A stretch of 64,000 nucleotides of DNA from Oscillospiraceae bacterium (GTDB lineage: Bacteria > Bacillota > Clostridia > Oscillospirales > Ruminococcaceae): positions 1-64,000 of the forward strand of contig JAFTYW010000033.1 of NCBI GenBank assembly GCA_017461245.1, read 5' to 3'. The position numbers and the translations under genes are program-made. Under the pieces are notes generated by a model that saw nothing but the letters and a program-made list of their open reading frames with translations, had not been told where the DNA came from and searched no databases. Of this stretch, positions 25,727-34,106 are shown one piece after another. The stretch's first letter is position 1. Each line of letters opens with the position of its first letter.

Positions 25727-26770
25727 ATGAAAAAAGTAAAATGGGGCGTTATAGGCGCAGGCGGCATTGCCGACAGAAGAACCATCCCCGGAATGATGCT
25801 TGCAAACAATGCAGAGCTTGTTGCGGTTATGGAAGTTAACACCGAGCTCGCTGAGAAGATCAGAGCGAAGTACAACGCAAAATACGCCTATACCGACGCT
25901 TTTGAGCTTATCGCAAACGAGGAGGTCGAGGCGGTCTACATCGCTTCTCCTGTAACCTACCACAAGGATCAGGTCATCGCCGCTGCAAAGGCCGGCAAGC
26001 ACATTCTTTGTGAAAAGCCCATCGCTATGACTGTTGAGGAGGCTGAGGAAATTCAGGCTATCTGCGACGAGTACGGCGTTAAAACAGGAACAGGCTTTAT
26101 GATGCGCTACCACGCATACCACAAAAAGATGCACGACCTTATTGCTGAGGGCGCTCTCGGACAGGTCGTTTCGGCAAGAGCTCAGCTTACCTGCTGGTAT
26201 CCCGAGATGGAGGGCGCTTGGCGCCAGAAAAAAGCTCTTTCGGGCGGCGGTGCGCTTATTGATATGGGCGTTCACTGCATCGACCTTATTGAGTATATAA
26301 CAGGCGGAAAAACCGTTAAGACTGTTGCTTTTAACGACACCAAGACCTTTGGTTATGACGTTGACGACTCTTCCAACGTTCTCATTAAGCTTGACAACGG
26401 CGTAACAGGCTATGTTGACAGCAACTTCAATATTCCCGATGCCGCCGCAAAGTGCAGAATGGAATTCTACGGCACCCGCGGAAGCATTATCGCTGAGGGA
26501 ACTATCGGTCAGGTAGAGGGCGGAAAGATCGAGGTCGTTGTTTCTGAGGCAGGCGGTTATGATGCCGACCAGAACAGAAACGAGGTTGCTCCCATGGAGA
26601 TCTCGGTCGAGTTCGGCAATATGTATACCAAGGAGATCGAGTCCTTCTCTAACTCCATCTTAACAGATGCTCCCATCGAAATTCCCATGTCTGACGCTGT
26701 TCATATTCAGAAGGTCGTTCGCGCTGCTTACGAGTCCTCTGATAAGGGCGTTTGTGTTAACGTTGACTAA
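25727..26770 (+). CDS. Gfo/Idh/MocA-family oxidoreductase
   Basis: 347 residues from the ATG at 25727, with AAAGGAG 8 bases upstream; a GTG at 25718 would overlap that site. The N-terminal Rossmann fold has GVIGAGGIADR; ILCEKPIAMT is the hallmark EKP motif with its catalytic Lys, and GGGALIDMGVHCIDLIEY carries the active-site Asp and His. Members oxidise or reduce sugars and cyclitols using bound NAD(P). With the nearby FAD oxidoreductase it could support redox-type glycoside cleavage through 3-keto sugars; that is inference. Confidence 0.93.
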   Translation: MKKVKWGVIGAGGIADRRTIPGMMLANNAELVAVMEVNTELAEKIRAKYNAKYAYTDAFELIANEEVEAVYIASPVTYHKDQVIAAAKAGKHILCEKPIAMTVEEAEEIQAICDEYGVKTGTGFMMRYHAYHKKMHDLIAEGALGQVVSARAQLTCWYPEMEGAWRQKKALSGGGALIDMGVHCIDLIEYITGGKTVKTVAFNDTKTFGYDVDDSSNVLIKLDNGVTGYVDSNFNIPDAAAKCRMEFYGTRGSIIAEGTIGQVEGGKIEVVVSEAGGYDADQNRNEVAPMEISVEFGNMYTKEIESFSNSILTDAPIEIPMSDAVHIQKVVRAAYESSDKGVCVNVD

Positions 26771-26787
26771 GTAAGGAGTAAGAATTT

Positions 26788-27513
26788 ATGAATATTTTAG
26801 CAATCGGCTGTCATCCCGACGATGTTGAAATTGCCTGTGCAGGAACCCTTGCAAAATGCGTTAAAAGAGGCGATAAGGTTATCGTTTGCCACGCGTCCAG
26901 CGGCGACCTTGGCCACGTAATCATTCCTCCCGACGAGCTTAGAGTTATGCGTGCAAACGAGGCAAAAAAAGCAGGCTCAATGGCGGGAATTGAGGTTATC
27001 TGGGGCGGTTTTGACGACCTGCAGATATATGATAACAACAAAGAGGCAAGAGATAAGATCGTTGACGTTATCCGCTATGCCAACCCCGACGTTATTATCA
27101 CCCACGACCCCGACGACTATATGCCCGACCATACTGCAGTTTCCCGTCTCGTTTTTGACGCAAGCTTTACTGCAACACTTCCCAACTACACCGACTATCC
27201 CCACGTTTACAGTAGCCCCGACGGCGAGCCCGCAAAATTAGTTCCCATTTATTATATGGACACCCTTGCAGGAGTTAACTTTAACCCCACCGAGTTTGTT
27301 GACGTTTCTGACGAAATCGATCTCAAGATCGAGATGCTCGAGTGCCACGAAAGTCAGCTTGTCTGGATGAGAGAGCACGACGGAATTGATTTTGCCGATA
27401 TGGTAAAGACCTGCTCGCGTTACCGCGGTTATCAGTGCGGCGCCGACTATGCTGAGGGCTTCCGTCAGTGTCAGGTCTACCTTAAGGGAACAACAAAGCG
27501 TATGCTCCCCTAA
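26788..27513 (+). CDS. PIG-L/LmbE-family deacetylase
   Basis: 241 residues, a single LmbE domain: GCHPDDVE (7-14) with the metal-binding HPDD, SSGDLGH, and THDPDDYMPDHTAV with the second metal His. These zinc enzymes remove N-acetyl groups from GlcNAc-containing or related small molecules. Between a sugar oxidoreductase and a NagB-like isomerase, it suggests that an N-acetylated amino sugar, or a conjugate of one, is the substrate. It is preceded by AAGGAG and belongs to the ROK operon. Confidence 0.92.
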   Translation: MNILAIGCHPDDVEIACAGTLAKCVKRGDKVIVCHASSGDLGHVIIPPDELRVMRANEAKKAGSMAGIEVIWGGFDDLQIYDNNKEARDKIVDVIRYANPDVIITHDPDDYMPDHTAVSRLVFDASFTATLPNYTDYPHVYSSPDGEPAKLVPIYYMDTLAGVNFNPTEFVDVSDEIDLKIEMLECHESQLVWMREHDGIDFADMVKTCSRYRGYQCGADYAEGFRQCQVYLKGTTKRMLP

Positions 27514-27553
27514 AAAGTTTTCTATTATTTTTAAATAAACAGGAGGTTCTATT

Positions 27554-28504
27554 ATGGATTTTTCAAGTACAGTAAAAGGCTCGCTTCTTGAAGGCTTCTA
27601 TCCTGCAGGATGGGATATGGAGAAGATCGATGCCTGCATGCAGCACAAGCCCGAAGAGGTTCTTGACCGCCAGGATTTCTGGAACAAGGACTTTAACCCC
27701 GTTAAGTGCGACAGCCTTGCAGATTTTGACACCTATATGGGTCACGAAATTGCTTGGCAGATCAAAAAGGCAAGAGATGCAGGCGAAGAGATCGCTTTCA
27801 TTCTCCCCGTAGGTCCTATGGGTATGTACAAGTGGGCAGTTTACTTCTTAAAGATGTGGAACTGCAAGTGCGACCACGTTCACTGCTTTAATATGGACGA
27901 GTGGGCAGACAGCGAGGGTAACACCCTCTCTTCCGATAACCCCGCTTCCTTCCAGTATGCAATGGAGAACGCTCTTTACAATCCCCTCGGTGAGCTTACC
28001 GTTCCCGTAAATCAGAGAAACTTTGCAACCAAGGAAAATCTTCCTACATATCCCGAGAAGATTGCTGCTCTTAAGGCAAAGGGTGCAAAACTCGTTCTTG
28101 TTTACGGTATCGGCAGAATGTGCCACATCGCATTCTGGGAGCCCCACTTTGCTGCTGATTACAACAGCGTTGAGGAGTGGAAAGCGCAGCCTTACAGAAT
28201 TGCAGCTAAGATCCACCCCCTCACCGTTGAGCAGAACGCTCTCACATCCTTTAAGTCGAGAACAACTTTAGTTCCCTGCAGAGCTAACACAATAGGCCCA
28301 GGCCTCTTCCTGCAGGCTGACTATGCTATCGGCGGCTGCGACGGAACTCTTGGCCGCGGAATGCAGTGGCAGGGTATGAGCTTCTGGATGACTCTGCGTT
28401 ACGGTCCTGATATGTGGATCACCTCCACATTTATGCCTACCCTCCCCGGAAAACTCTTCTTCTTAGAGGAGCTGGCAGGTCCCCTTGTTGCTGAGTGCAA
28501 CTAA
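27554..28504 (+). CDS. NagB-like glucosamine-6-phosphate deaminase homolog with altered active site
   Basis: 316 residues. The family frame is clear: [11 protein letters not shown] (phosphate loop), FNMDEW (112-117, with the Asp equivalent to D72 of E. coli NagB) and [13 protein letters not shown] (185-197). In NagB the last motif is GxGxDGHIAFNEP, with D141 and H143 used in ring opening and proton transfer. Here the His is kept (H191) but the Asp is Met189 and Gly is Cys190. The enzyme may isomerise a different sugar or lack deaminase activity. It is longer than NagB (266) and has an N-terminal extension. It is the last gene of the ROK operon. Confidence 0.85.
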   Translation: MDFSSTVKGSLLEGFYPAGWDMEKIDACMQHKPEEVLDRQDFWNKDFNPVKCDSLADFDTYMGHEIAWQIKKARDAGEEIAFILPVGPMGMYKWAVYFLKMWNCKCDHVHCFNMDEWADSEGNTLSSDNPASFQYAMENALYNPLGELTVPVNQRNFATKENLPTYPEKIAALKAKGAKLVLVYGIGRMCHIAFWEPHFAADYNSVEEWKAQPYRIAAKIHPLTVEQNALTSFKSRTTLVPCRANTIGPGLFLQADYAIGGCDGTLGRGMQWQGMSFWMTLRYGPDMWITSTFMPTLPGKLFFLEELAGPLVAECN

Positions 28505-28518
28505 TCTTTAAAAAAGGA

Positions 28519-28558
28519 GCCGAGAATGATAAAAAAATGTCATTCTCGGCTTTGTTTT
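28519..28558 (+). terminator. Terminator of the ROK operon
   Basis: GCCGAGAATGA (28519-28529) pairs with TCATTCTCGGC (28540-28550), followed by a T run. Confidence 0.9.
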
Positions 28559-28573
28559 TTTGCTCTAAAACTG

Positions 28574-28602
28574 TTGACATTAGGCCTTTTTTAAGGTATT
28601 CT
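28574..28602 (+). promoter_or_regulatory. Promoter of the CBM9/paralog operon
   Basis: TTGACA, 17 bases, TATTCT. It lies directly after the ROK-operon terminator. Confidence 0.8.
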
Positions 28603-28646
28603 ACAAGTTGTGAGAAGTATACTATTGTGCTAAAAGGAGAGACTCT

Positions 28647-29267
28647 ATGTTTGTCAGAGAACAGAGAAGCTATACCATCAAAACAGTAAAGGATAATTTC
28701 AACTGGGACGATATAGAAAAGGCCCCAATAGATATTTTTTGCTGGAGATATGACTATAAGCCTAAGACCTTTGCTCAGCTCGTTTTTGTTGAGGGTAAGG
28801 AACTTGTTGCTAAGCTCACCTGCTATGAAACAGACCCCGAAACAAGATGCACAAAGTTCGGCGAGGATGTTTATAAGGACAGTTGTCTTGAGTTTTTCGC
28901 GGCGTTTAACCTTGACACCCCCGATATATACGTAAACTGCGAAATGAACTCGGCAGGAGCCGCTCTTATGGCGCTCGGAAATAACGATGTTGAAAATCGA
29001 GTTTCTGCTGATACGATCTTGGGCCATATCCCCGAGTTTCACGGCGAGGTCTTTGAGGATCATTGGTGCGCTGAGGTTCACCTCACCGTCGAGGATATCA
29101 AGAAAATGTTTAATGTAGAAATCAAAAGAGGTTTTAAATTTAAGGGCAATTTCTTTAAGTGCGGCGACGAAACTAAGTTCGAGCATTACGGAATGTGGTG
29201 CCGCTCGGTTGCGGTCATTCCGCAGTTTCACCGCCCGCAGTATTTCGGAGATCTTGTTATAGACTAA
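28647..29267 (+). CDS. CBM9-like carbohydrate-binding protein
   Basis: 206 residues, no signal peptide. The pattern matches the CBM9-like domain found alone or at the end of glycosidases: an opening FNWDDIEKAPIDIF, FAQLVFVEGKELVAKLTCYE, then DSCLEFFAAFNLDTPDIYVNCEMNSAGAAL, and the later WCAEVHLTVEDI. Residues Asn and Glu of the YVNCEMNSAG strand are usual ligand contacts. As a cytosolic protein it may hold an imported oligosaccharide for the following enzymes. AAAGGAGA lies 7 bases before the ATG. It is the first gene after its promoter and 13 bases before the first paralog. Confidence 0.78.
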   Translation: MFVREQRSYTIKTVKDNFNWDDIEKAPIDIFCWRYDYKPKTFAQLVFVEGKELVAKLTCYETDPETRCTKFGEDVYKDSCLEFFAAFNLDTPDIYVNCEMNSAGAALMALGNNDVENRVSADTILGHIPEFHGEVFEDHWCAEVHLTVEDIKKMFNVEIKRGFKFKGNFFKCGDETKFEHYGMWCRSVAVIPQFHRPQYFGDLVID

Positions 29268-29280
29268 AGGAGATAAAACT

Positions 29281-30315
29281 ATGGCAGCAAATGTAAATCC
29301 CACCGAGGCTATCGGCCTTGGCTTTTACCACTTCCACCCCCGCTGGACCGTGCATTACGGCGAAGAAATCGAAAAACGCTATGAAGAGTTTGAGGACGTT
29401 GTCAAGGCGGGCTATACCAACTGCATCATTGTTGAGAAAAGCTATCTCAACGACGACGAATTTTGGAGAATAATTTTTGAAAACGACTGTACTGTCTGGC
29501 TCAATATCTACGATTATTTTGACAGCAGTAAAGAGGAATACAAAGAGTGGAGCCGCGAGTTTGACGAGGCTCTTAACATCCTGCGCTCAAACCCTGAGCG
29601 CTGGGAGCGCTTTATGGGCTTTCACTTTGACGAGCCCGTCTGGCGTGGCCAGTCAAACGAGGATTTTTTAACAGAGTGCAAAAACCTCTATGAAGAGTAC
29701 GGCAAGAGAATATTCCCCGTTTTTGCAACGGGTGAGTTTATGGATAGCGAAGGCAACGCTATGCAGATAAAAATGGACGCCGCAAAAATGAAAAAGGTCA
29801 TCCCCGAGGCGCTTAAATACGTAACCGACGTTGGCTTTGACAGCTATAGTGTAGACGTTCGATTTGGCTTTGGTAACGGCGATTTTATCGAGAGAAACCA
29901 CCAAAAAATCCCCGAGATTGTTGACGGAAAGAGTTATTACGAGGAGCTTACAAAGCTTCTTGTGAGAATAGTTGGGCACGATGTTAACGTCTGGTTCTTC
30001 CCCTGTTCTTATACTACGGGTCTTTGGAGAGGCGGAAAAGTTGACGAGGACTACTGTGCCGCTCATCTTGACTTTTTCTGCGAGCTTCTAATGCGCCAGA
30101 AGCATCAGGGCGGTATCATCACCTATACCTATAAAAACAATTCTAACAAGCCCGAGGAACTCGGCCTTGTATCACACCTTAAGGTCCTTGACAAAAACGG
30201 CAACCAAAAGCTATTCCCCGAGGAAGCTAATTGGGAAAACTACAGCGAGTGTATGAAAAACGCCGTTTCTAAATTTAAAGCAATAAAAGCAAATCTGGCA
30301 AAACTTAATTTCTAA
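29281..30315 (+). CDS. Paralog family member 1 (cytosolic, putative glycoside hydrolase-like barrel)
   Basis: 344 residues, no signal peptide. The whole length matches five neighbouring genes. Fixed features: GFYHFHPRW (14-22), RYEEFEDV, GYTNC, NDDEFW (57-62), FDEPVWRGQSN (116-126), FPVFATGEF (145-153), DSEGN (155-159), FDSYSVDVR and VWFFPCSYTTGLW. The alternation of strands ending in acidic residues (E118 and E152) is what a TIM-barrel hydrolase would show, and both Glu positions are kept in every paralog. I do not recognise a named family. It is preceded by AAAGGAGA and followed at 34 bases by paralog 2. Confidence 0.8.
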   Translation: MAANVNPTEAIGLGFYHFHPRWTVHYGEEIEKRYEEFEDVVKAGYTNCIIVEKSYLNDDEFWRIIFENDCTVWLNIYDYFDSSKEEYKEWSREFDEALNILRSNPERWERFMGFHFDEPVWRGQSNEDFLTECKNLYEEYGKRIFPVFATGEFMDSEGNAMQIKMDAAKMKKVIPEALKYVTDVGFDSYSVDVRFGFGNGDFIERNHQKIPEIVDGKSYYEELTKLLVRIVGHDVNVWFFPCSYTTGLWRGGKVDEDYCAAHLDFFCELLMRQKHQGGIITYTYKNNSNKPEELGLVSHLKVLDKNGNQKLFPEEANWENYSECMKNAVSKFKAIKANLAKLNF

Positions 30316-30348
30316 CTCCAGGTTTCCCTTAAAAAAGGAGAAGACAAA

Positions 30349-31371
30349 ATGGCAACTTTTAACAAGACCAAGGCACCCATATCGGTTAGCTTTTACCACT
30401 TCCATCCCCGGTGGACAGTAAACTACGGCGAGGAAATTGAGAAGCGCTACGAGGAATTTGAGGACGTTGTCAAGGAGGGCTACACCAACTGCATTCTCGT
30501 TTCGGTGGAGTATATCAACGACGACGAGTTTTGGAGAATAGTTATAGAAAACGACTGCACCGTATGGATCAACGTTTTTGATTATTTTGACAGCAGCAAG
30601 CAGTCCTACGAAGAGTGGAACGAGGTCTACGATACCGCTTTTAAAAAGCTTATGGCAGACTCGGAGCGCTGGGATCGCTTTATGGGCGTTCACATCGACG
30701 AGCCTGTTTGGCGCGGACAGTCTAATGAGGACTTTTTGACCCAAACAAAGCGTTTTTATTTAGACTACGGCAAGAGGGTTTTTCCCGTTTTTGCAACGGG
30801 CGAGTTTATGGATAGCGAGGGAAACGCTCTGCAGCTTAAGATGGATGCAGCTAATATGAAAAAGGTCATCCCCGAGGCGCTTGAGTACGTAACCGACGTT
30901 GCTTTTGACAGCTACAGCGTTGACGTTCGTGATGGCTACCCCAACGGCAGTTTTATAGAGAGGGTAGTAAAAAAGCTTCCTGGAGTTGTAGATGGAAAAA
31001 GCTACTACGAAAAAATGACCGACCTTCTTTTAAGAATTGTCGGCCACGAGGTAAACGTATGGTTTTTCCCCACAACCTACACCTGCGCTACATGGGGTGG
31101 CAACAAGGCAAACGAGGGCTTTTGCAAGGGCCATCTTGAGTTTTTTGCAGACCTTCTTTTAAAGTACGATCACCCCGGCGGCCTTGTTCTTTACACCTAT
31201 CATCAGTTTAAAAACGTTGAGGAATTCGGCGCAAGAGATCACCTTGTTGTTAAGGGTGAGGACGGAAAGCAAAAATTACGTCCCCACTGTGCAAAGTGGC
31301 CTGAATACTCAAATGCGCTTAAAAAAGTTTGTCAAAAATTCAGAGAAACAACGGTTGAAATTGTTAAATAA
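30349..31371 (+). CDS. Paralog family member 2 (cytosolic)
   Basis: 340 residues, no signal peptide. It is closest to paralog 3; by eye most residues are the same and the lengths are identical. Key motifs: SFYHFHPRW, VHIDEPVWRGQSN, FPVFATGEFMDSEGN, FDSYSVDVR, VWFFPTTYTCATW and a C-terminal REFRET-like tail (FRETTVE). The preceding gap, TTTCCCTTAAAAAAGGAGA, is repeated before paralog 3, so gene and leader were duplicated together. A promoter-like pair at 31355-31383 overlaps its last codons. Confidence 0.8.
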   Translation: MATFNKTKAPISVSFYHFHPRWTVNYGEEIEKRYEEFEDVVKEGYTNCILVSVEYINDDEFWRIVIENDCTVWINVFDYFDSSKQSYEEWNEVYDTAFKKLMADSERWDRFMGVHIDEPVWRGQSNEDFLTQTKRFYLDYGKRVFPVFATGEFMDSEGNALQLKMDAANMKKVIPEALEYVTDVAFDSYSVDVRDGYPNGSFIERVVKKLPGVVDGKSYYEKMTDLLLRIVGHEVNVWFFPTTYTCATWGGNKANEGFCKGHLEFFADLLLKYDHPGGLVLYTYHQFKNVEEFGARDHLVVKGEDGKQKLRPHCAKWPEYSNALKKVCQKFRETTVEIVK

Positions 31372-31414
31372 TTGTGCTATAGTTAACGGGAGCGCTTCTT
31401 TTGCCGCTCCCGTT
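31355..31414 (+). promoter_or_regulatory. Promoter-like element and hairpin at the end of paralog 2
   Basis: TTGAAA (31355-31360), 17 bases, TATAGT (31378-31383), then AACGGGAGCG-10-CGCTCCCGTT (31385-31414). The hairpin lacks a good T run, so it is a weak terminator or the 5' end of a new transcript. The same layout recurs at 32466-32526. Confidence 0.5.
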
Positions 31415-31459
31415 ATTGATTTTGACCCTAAATTTCCCTTAAAAAAGGAGAGGATAAAT

Positions 31460-32482
31460 ATGGCAAATTTTGAAAAAACCAAGGGAAGCTTATCAGTAGG
31501 CTTCTACCACTTCCACCCCCGCTGGACCACAAACTACGGCGACAGCATTGAAAAGCGCTACGAGGAGTTTGAGGACGTTATCAAGGCGGGCTACACCAAC
31601 TGCATCACCGTTGAAAAAGAGTACATAAACGATGATGAGTTCTGGAGGATCGTTACTGAGTACGATTGCACCGTATGGCTCAATGTTTACGAGTATTTTG
31701 ACAGCAGTAAGCAGACCTACGAGGAGTGGAACAAGGACTACGACGAGGCTCTTAATAAACTTAGAGCTATTCCTGAACGTTGGGATCGCTTTATGGGTGT
31801 TCACATCGACGAGCCTGTCTGGCGCGGCCAGTCCAACGATGACTTTTTAACCCAGACCAAGCGCTTCCGCCTCGATTATGACAAGAGAGTTTTCCCTGTT
31901 TTTGCGACAGGTGAGTTTATGGATAGCGAAGGCAACGCTATGCAGCTTAAGATGGACGGCAAGGATATGAAAAAGGTCATCCCCGAGGCTCTTGAGTATA
32001 TAACAGACGTTGCTTTCGACAGCTACAGCGTTGATGTTCGTGAGGGCTACTCCAACGGCGGCTACCCCGAGAGAGTCGGTCAGAAGGTGCCTGGTGTTGT
32101 TGACGGTCCTTCTTATTACGAAAAGCTTGCCGACCTTCTTTTAAGAGTTGTTGGCCACGAGGTAAATATCTGGTTCTTCCCGACCGTTTACACCACGGGC
32201 AGATGGGGCGGCGGCAGAGTTAACGAGGGCTTCTGCAAGGCTCACCTTGAGTTTTTCAGCGACCTTCTCTTAAAGTACAAGCACCCTGCAGGACTTTCTC
32301 TCTACACCTATCATCAGTTTGGTAACGTAGAGGAATTCGGCGCTCGTGACCACCTTGTTTTAAAGGGCGAGGACGGAAAACAAAAATTACGTCCCCACTG
32401 CGCAAAGTGGCCTGAGTATTCCGAAACTCTTAAAAAGACCTGTCAGAGATTTAGAGAAACTACTGTTGACCTCATTAAATAA
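31460..32482 (+). CDS. Paralog family member 3 (cytosolic)
   Basis: 340 residues from the ATG at 31460, which has AAAAAAGGAGAGGATAAAT before it. The open frame runs 92 codons further upstream into the end of paralog 2 but without a plausible start. Motifs as in the family: GFYHFHPRW, VHIDEPVWRGQSN, FATGEFMDSEGN, FDSYSVDVR and WFFPTVYTTGRW. It is the nearest relative of paralog 2 and presumably the product of a recent tandem duplication. Confidence 0.8.
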   Translation: MANFEKTKGSLSVGFYHFHPRWTTNYGDSIEKRYEEFEDVIKAGYTNCITVEKEYINDDEFWRIVTEYDCTVWLNVYEYFDSSKQTYEEWNKDYDEALNKLRAIPERWDRFMGVHIDEPVWRGQSNDDFLTQTKRFRLDYDKRVFPVFATGEFMDSEGNAMQLKMDGKDMKKVIPEALEYITDVAFDSYSVDVREGYSNGGYPERVGQKVPGVVDGPSYYEKLADLLLRVVGHEVNIWFFPTVYTTGRWGGGRVNEGFCKAHLEFFSDLLLKYKHPAGLSLYTYHQFGNVEEFGARDHLVLKGEDGKQKLRPHCAKWPEYSETLKKTCQRFRETTVDLIK

Positions 32483-32494
32483 TTTTGCTATAAT
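32466..32494 (+). promoter_or_regulatory. Promoter of paralog 4, inside the end of paralog 3
   Basis: TTGACC (32466-32471), 17 bases, TATAAT (32489-32494) with TG just upstream of the -10 (TGCTATAAT). Transcripts would begin inside the hairpin at 32496-32526. Confidence 0.65.
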
Positions 32495-32495
32495 T

Positions 32496-32535
32496 AACTG
32501 GAGTGGCGAGTCTTGCCATTCCAGTTATTTTTTGT
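32496..32535 (+). terminator. Hairpin with T run after paralog 3
   Basis: AACTGGAGTGGC-GAGTCTT-GCCATTCCAGTT followed by ATTTTTTG. It can end the paralog 1-3 transcript while the overlapping promoter starts the next one. Confidence 0.8.
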
Positions 32536-32560
32536 ATGTTTTATTTGGAGGATAATATAA

Positions 32561-33928
32561 ATGAAAAAATTACTTGCAGCCATTATGGCGGTTTCGATTT
32601 TTGCAGTTTTGCTTTGTTCCTGTAACGGTAGCCCGAACGGGCAGGAGAGCAGTGAGCTTGCATCGTCAGAGGCGGCTTACTCCGAGGTTGAAACCTCGAG
32701 CGAGGCTTCCTCTGAAGAAGAGGAGAGCAGCAGTGAGGCAAGTAGCGAGCAAAGCTCTTCAGAAGAAGAAACTTCCTCAGAAGAAAGCTCTTCGAGGATC
32801 CCTGTTGGCAGGCCGGGAGAAAGCTCTGAGGAGATAAGTAGCGAACAGACCTCGAGCAGAGGTCAGGCGGTTGTGCTTAGCGTAGATCCTGCTGATGCCC
32901 TCAGCATCGGCGTTTACCATTTCAGTCCCTCTTGGGCAAGATCTATGAATGAAAAGGCGACTGTTGAAAATGCAGTAGAACGCTATAAGGAGTTTGAAGC
33001 CGTTCTTGCGGCAGGATATTTTAATACCGTTATAGTTCCTTCTACGCACATAAACGATGATACGTTCTGGGATATTTGTGAGCATTACGGCATTTCTGTC
33101 TGGATGAGCCTTTATAGCTTTTATAACAGTGAAAAAACCGATATAGACAGCTATATGTCAAAAAATGTTGATCCGTATATGACAGCGTTAAAGGCTGATT
33201 CAAAAAGATGGGAGCTTTTCTGCGGTTTTCACCACGAGGAAACTATCTGGAGAGGCCAGTCAAATGCCGATTACCTTGAAATGACCAAGGCGCTTTACCA
33301 GAAATACGGAAAACGTAATTTTACCGTTTTTGCAACGGGTGAATTTACGGGTTACGAGGGCAACCAGCTTCAGATAGAGATGGATGCGGCCGATATGAAA
33401 AAGGTAAACCCCGCTGCACTTAAATACACAACCGATATGGCTTACGATAGCTATAGCGTCGATGTAAGAACGGGCGCTTCAAATGGCAAAAAATATCAGG
33501 AATGGCAGAATGTATCTCCTAATATCGTTGACGGTCAAAGCTATTATAGGGAGCACACTAAGATAATGCTTGAGATGCTTGACCATGATGTAAATGTTTG
33601 GTTCTTCCCCTGTTCGTATACAACAAGCCTCTGGGGTGGTCTTAACGGACTCACCAGAGCTGATGAGGGCTATTGCCTTGCACACCTCAATTTCTTCTAC
33701 CAGCACCTTAAGGAGCAAAAATATCAAGGCGGAATTTTCCTTTACACCTACTACCAGTTCAGAGAGGCTGAAAAGGGTCTGCGCAATCACCTCGTTGTTG
33801 AGGATTGGGCAGGCAACCAGCTTGTTGCAGTTGAGGAAACTGAAAAATGGCGTTTGTATAGCAATAGACTCAGAGAAATAACCTCAGAATTTAAGAATAC
33901 AAAAGCAAATCACGCCACCTTTAAATGA
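32561..33928 (+). CDS. Paralog family member 4 (exported lipoprotein)
   Basis: 455 residues. A lipoprotein signal with C21 as lipid-attachment Cys (AVLLCSC) is followed by about 75 residues made mostly of Ser and Glu, then the paralog domain from about residue 105 (IGVYHFSPSW). In the first acidic motif it reads HHEETIWRGQSN, so DEP of the other members is EET: the Glu is kept, Asp and Pro are lost. FATGEF is kept but DSEGN becomes GYEGN. It thus places the same putative barrel outside the cell on a flexible stalk. GGAGG precedes the ATG. Confidence 0.8.
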   Translation: MKKLLAAIMAVSIFAVLLCSCNGSPNGQESSELASSEAAYSEVETSSEASSEEEESSSEASSEQSSSEEETSSEESSSRIPVGRPGESSEEISSEQTSSRGQAVVLSVDPADALSIGVYHFSPSWARSMNEKATVENAVERYKEFEAVLAAGYFNTVIVPSTHINDDTFWDICEHYGISVWMSLYSFYNSEKTDIDSYMSKNVDPYMTALKADSKRWELFCGFHHEETIWRGQSNADYLEMTKALYQKYGKRNFTVFATGEFTGYEGNQLQIEMDAADMKKVNPAALKYTTDMAYDSYSVDVRTGASNGKKYQEWQNVSPNIVDGQSYYREHTKIMLEMLDHDVNVWFFPCSYTTSLWGGLNGLTRADEGYCLAHLNFFYQHLKEQKYQGGIFLYTYYQFREAEKGLRNHLVVEDWAGNQLVAVEETEKWRLYSNRLREITSEFKNTKANHATFK

Positions 33929-33940
33929 TTTTTTGTGCAT

Positions 33941-33965
33941 ACTCTCAAAAAAAGAGTTTTAATCT
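33941..33965 (+). terminator. Weak terminator after paralog 4
   Basis: ACTC and GAGT pair around a TCAAAAAAA loop, followed by TTTTAAT. The stem is only 4-5 bp. Confidence 0.35.
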
Positions 33966-34006
33966 TGTTACATTTTTACAAAAAAACAAAAAGCGGTTAA
34001 TTTTTA

Positions 34007-34035
34007 TTGAAAAAATTTGGCGTTTGTGGTAATAT
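34007..34035 (+). promoter_or_regulatory. Promoter of paralog 5
   Basis: TTGAAA, 17 bases, TAATAT, about 70 bases before the start codon. Confidence 0.7.
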
Positions 34036-34106
34036 GATAACAAGTAATGGTCTAAGTATTTTTAGGTCTGTTAACGTTCAGTTTTTTATAAAAGGAGTAA
34101 AGAAAA

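Noticed and set aside
31184..31459. Long N-terminal extension of paralog 3
   Set aside because: The upstream reading frame overlaps paralog 2 and a hairpin; a clear ribosome site and family alignment support the ATG at 31460.
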